Shown: in pieces, positions 5,080 to 5,716 of the stretch | Layout: each line of letters begins with the position of its first letter | Position numbering within the stretch: the stretch's first letter is position 1 | Assembly (NCBI GenBank): GCA_903921965.1 | Contig: CAIXSE010000857.1 | Coordinates: 1 to 5,716 of the forward strand | Source: an uncultured Thermoleophilia bacterium | GTDB lineage: Bacteria > Actinomycetota > Thermoleophilia > UBA2241 | DNA: 5,716 nt | Reading direction: 5' to 3' | Program-made: the position numbers and the translations under genes | The notes under the pieces: model-generated | Databases searched by the model: none | The model's input: the letters and a program-made list of their open reading frames with translations, nothing else | Told to the model about the DNA's origin: nothing

Positions 5080-5716
5080 CGGGGCGGCGCCGGCGCGCGG
5101 GGGTGCTCCGGCTCCTCCGGCGGCCGACGGACCGCCGGTACGCGTCGGCCGCATCGAGTTCGTCAACTGCTTCCCGCTGTACCACCACTTCGAGGACGAG
5201 TTGGAGCGTCGTGGCCTGGCGGCGACGATCGTCGAAGGCTATCCGTCGCAGCTCAACGAGATGCTCGTCGACGACCTCATCGACGTCGCCCTGCCCTCGT
5301 CCATCGCCTTTGCCCGGGCGGCGGCGCAGCTGGTGCTGCTTCCCGACGTCTCCATCAGCGCGTTCGGGGCCGTCGACTCCGTGCAGCTGTTCACCCGCGT
5401 GCCGCTCCGCGAAGTGCGCCGCATCGCGCTCACCGAGAAGAGCGCGACCTCGATCTGCCTGCTCAAGGTGCTCTGCAGGGAGTGGGGCATCGAGCCCGAG
5501 TTCGTGCCGCGCCGCGGGTCGCTCGCCGAGGTGCTCGCCGAGGCCGACGGCCTGCTGCTGATCGGCGACGAGGCGCTGTACGTGCTGCGCGCCGAGGTGT
5601 ACCCGTTCCACCACGACCTCGGAGAAGAGTGGCGCCGGGTCACCGGGTTGCCCATGGTCTTCGCCGTGTGCGCCGTGCGCCGCGAGTTCGCCGCCGCCCA
5701 CCCGGGGCCGGCGGCG
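5057..5716 (+). CDS. mqnA: Chorismate dehydratase MqnA (3' end outside window)
   Basis: The first 220 residues are present and the frame is still open at the window end; the family is usually about 270-290 residues. MqnA removes water from chorismate to give 3-[(1-carboxyvinyl)oxy]benzoate, the first committed step of the futalosine pathway. Visible: VRVGRIEFVNCFPLY (28-42), the strand-one motif of MqnA rather than of its relative MqnD; the LNEMLVDDLIDVALPSSIAF region with SS at 81-82; SISAFGAVDSVQLF; LTEKSATS; LLIGDEAL (167-174); and TGLPMVFAV (196-204). The last motif is followed by Cys205, where many relatives have Trp. The ATG at 5057 lies inside mqnE (23-base overlap), with no strong ribosome binding site. 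It is the only usual start codon ahead of the conserved core, since none occurs in codons 2-27. The first 27 residues are a low-complexity Ala/Pro/Gly/Ser extension, unusual for this soluble cytoplasmic enzyme. Confidence 0.93.
   Translation, partial: MTVSSSADGAAPARGGAPAPPAADGPPVRVGRIEFVNCFPLYHHFEDELERRGLAATIVEGYPSQLNEMLVDDLIDVALPSSIAFARAAAQLVLLPDVSISAFGAVDSVQLFTRVPLREVRRIALTEKSATSICLLKVLCREWGIEPEFVPRRGSLAEVLAEADGLLLIGDEALYVLRAEVYPFHHDLGEEWRRVTGLPMVFAVCAVRREFAAAHPGPAA

Noticed and set aside
3775..5166. 463-codon open frame on the - strand
   Set aside because: It lies antisense to mqnE, which has a complete set of family motifs. The translation is biased in composition with no recognisable domain, as expected for a shadow frame in GC-rich DNA.
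1..5716. CRISPR array, tRNA/rRNA genes, insertion sequences
   Set aside because: No regularly spaced DNA repeats, no transposase-like frame and no RNA gene features were seen. The only repeats are protein-level haem units.

Overview
The window is visibly GC-rich, uses several GTG starts, and codes densely on the + strand with almost no intergenic space. It holds seven genes in one direction: the 3' end of a multihaem cytochrome c, a complete 16-haem NapC/NrfH-like membrane cytochrome, and five genes for menaquinone synthesis (ubiX/mqnM-like, menG/ubiE, a long-chain polyprenyl diphosphate synthase, mqnE and the 5' part of mqnA). The futalosine route to menaquinone, the high GC and the multihaem cytochromes suggest an anaerobic or facultatively anaerobic respiring bacterium. 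An actinobacterium such as an uncultured Coriobacteriia-type lineage is my best guess, but this is inference from gene content; no rRNA or other taxonomic marker is present.

Layout: 1-315 is the C-terminal part of a cytochrome with four CxxCH haem sites. Only 3 bases later, 319-1536 encodes a 405-residue cytochrome with one N-terminal membrane anchor, a NapC/NrfH-like four-haem section and a C-terminal array of di-haem repeats. After a 28-base gap come ubiX (1565-2176), menG (2176-2949, sharing one base with ubiX), the prenyl synthase (2946-3926, GTGA overlap with menG), mqnE (3946-5079, 19 bases after the synthase) and mqnA (5057 to the window end, overlapping mqnE by 23 bases). No promoter or terminator is evident inside the window, so all seven genes could be on one transcript.

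How they fit: MqnA makes 3-[(1-carboxyvinyl)oxy]benzoate from chorismate, and MqnE joins it to SAM to give aminodeoxyfutalosine. The polyprenyl synthase supplies the side chain. The UbiX-type enzyme makes the prenylated FMN needed by a UbiD/MqnL-type decarboxylase, and MenG does the final methylation. The MqnB, MqnC, MqnD, MqnP and MqnL steps are not in the window. The two cytochromes are plausible users of the menaquinol: a membrane-anchored quinol-oxidising domain fused to a long haem wire, beside a second protein built from the same repeat. The most interesting point is this fusion and its link to quinone synthesis. The menaquinone enzymes themselves look ordinary for their families.
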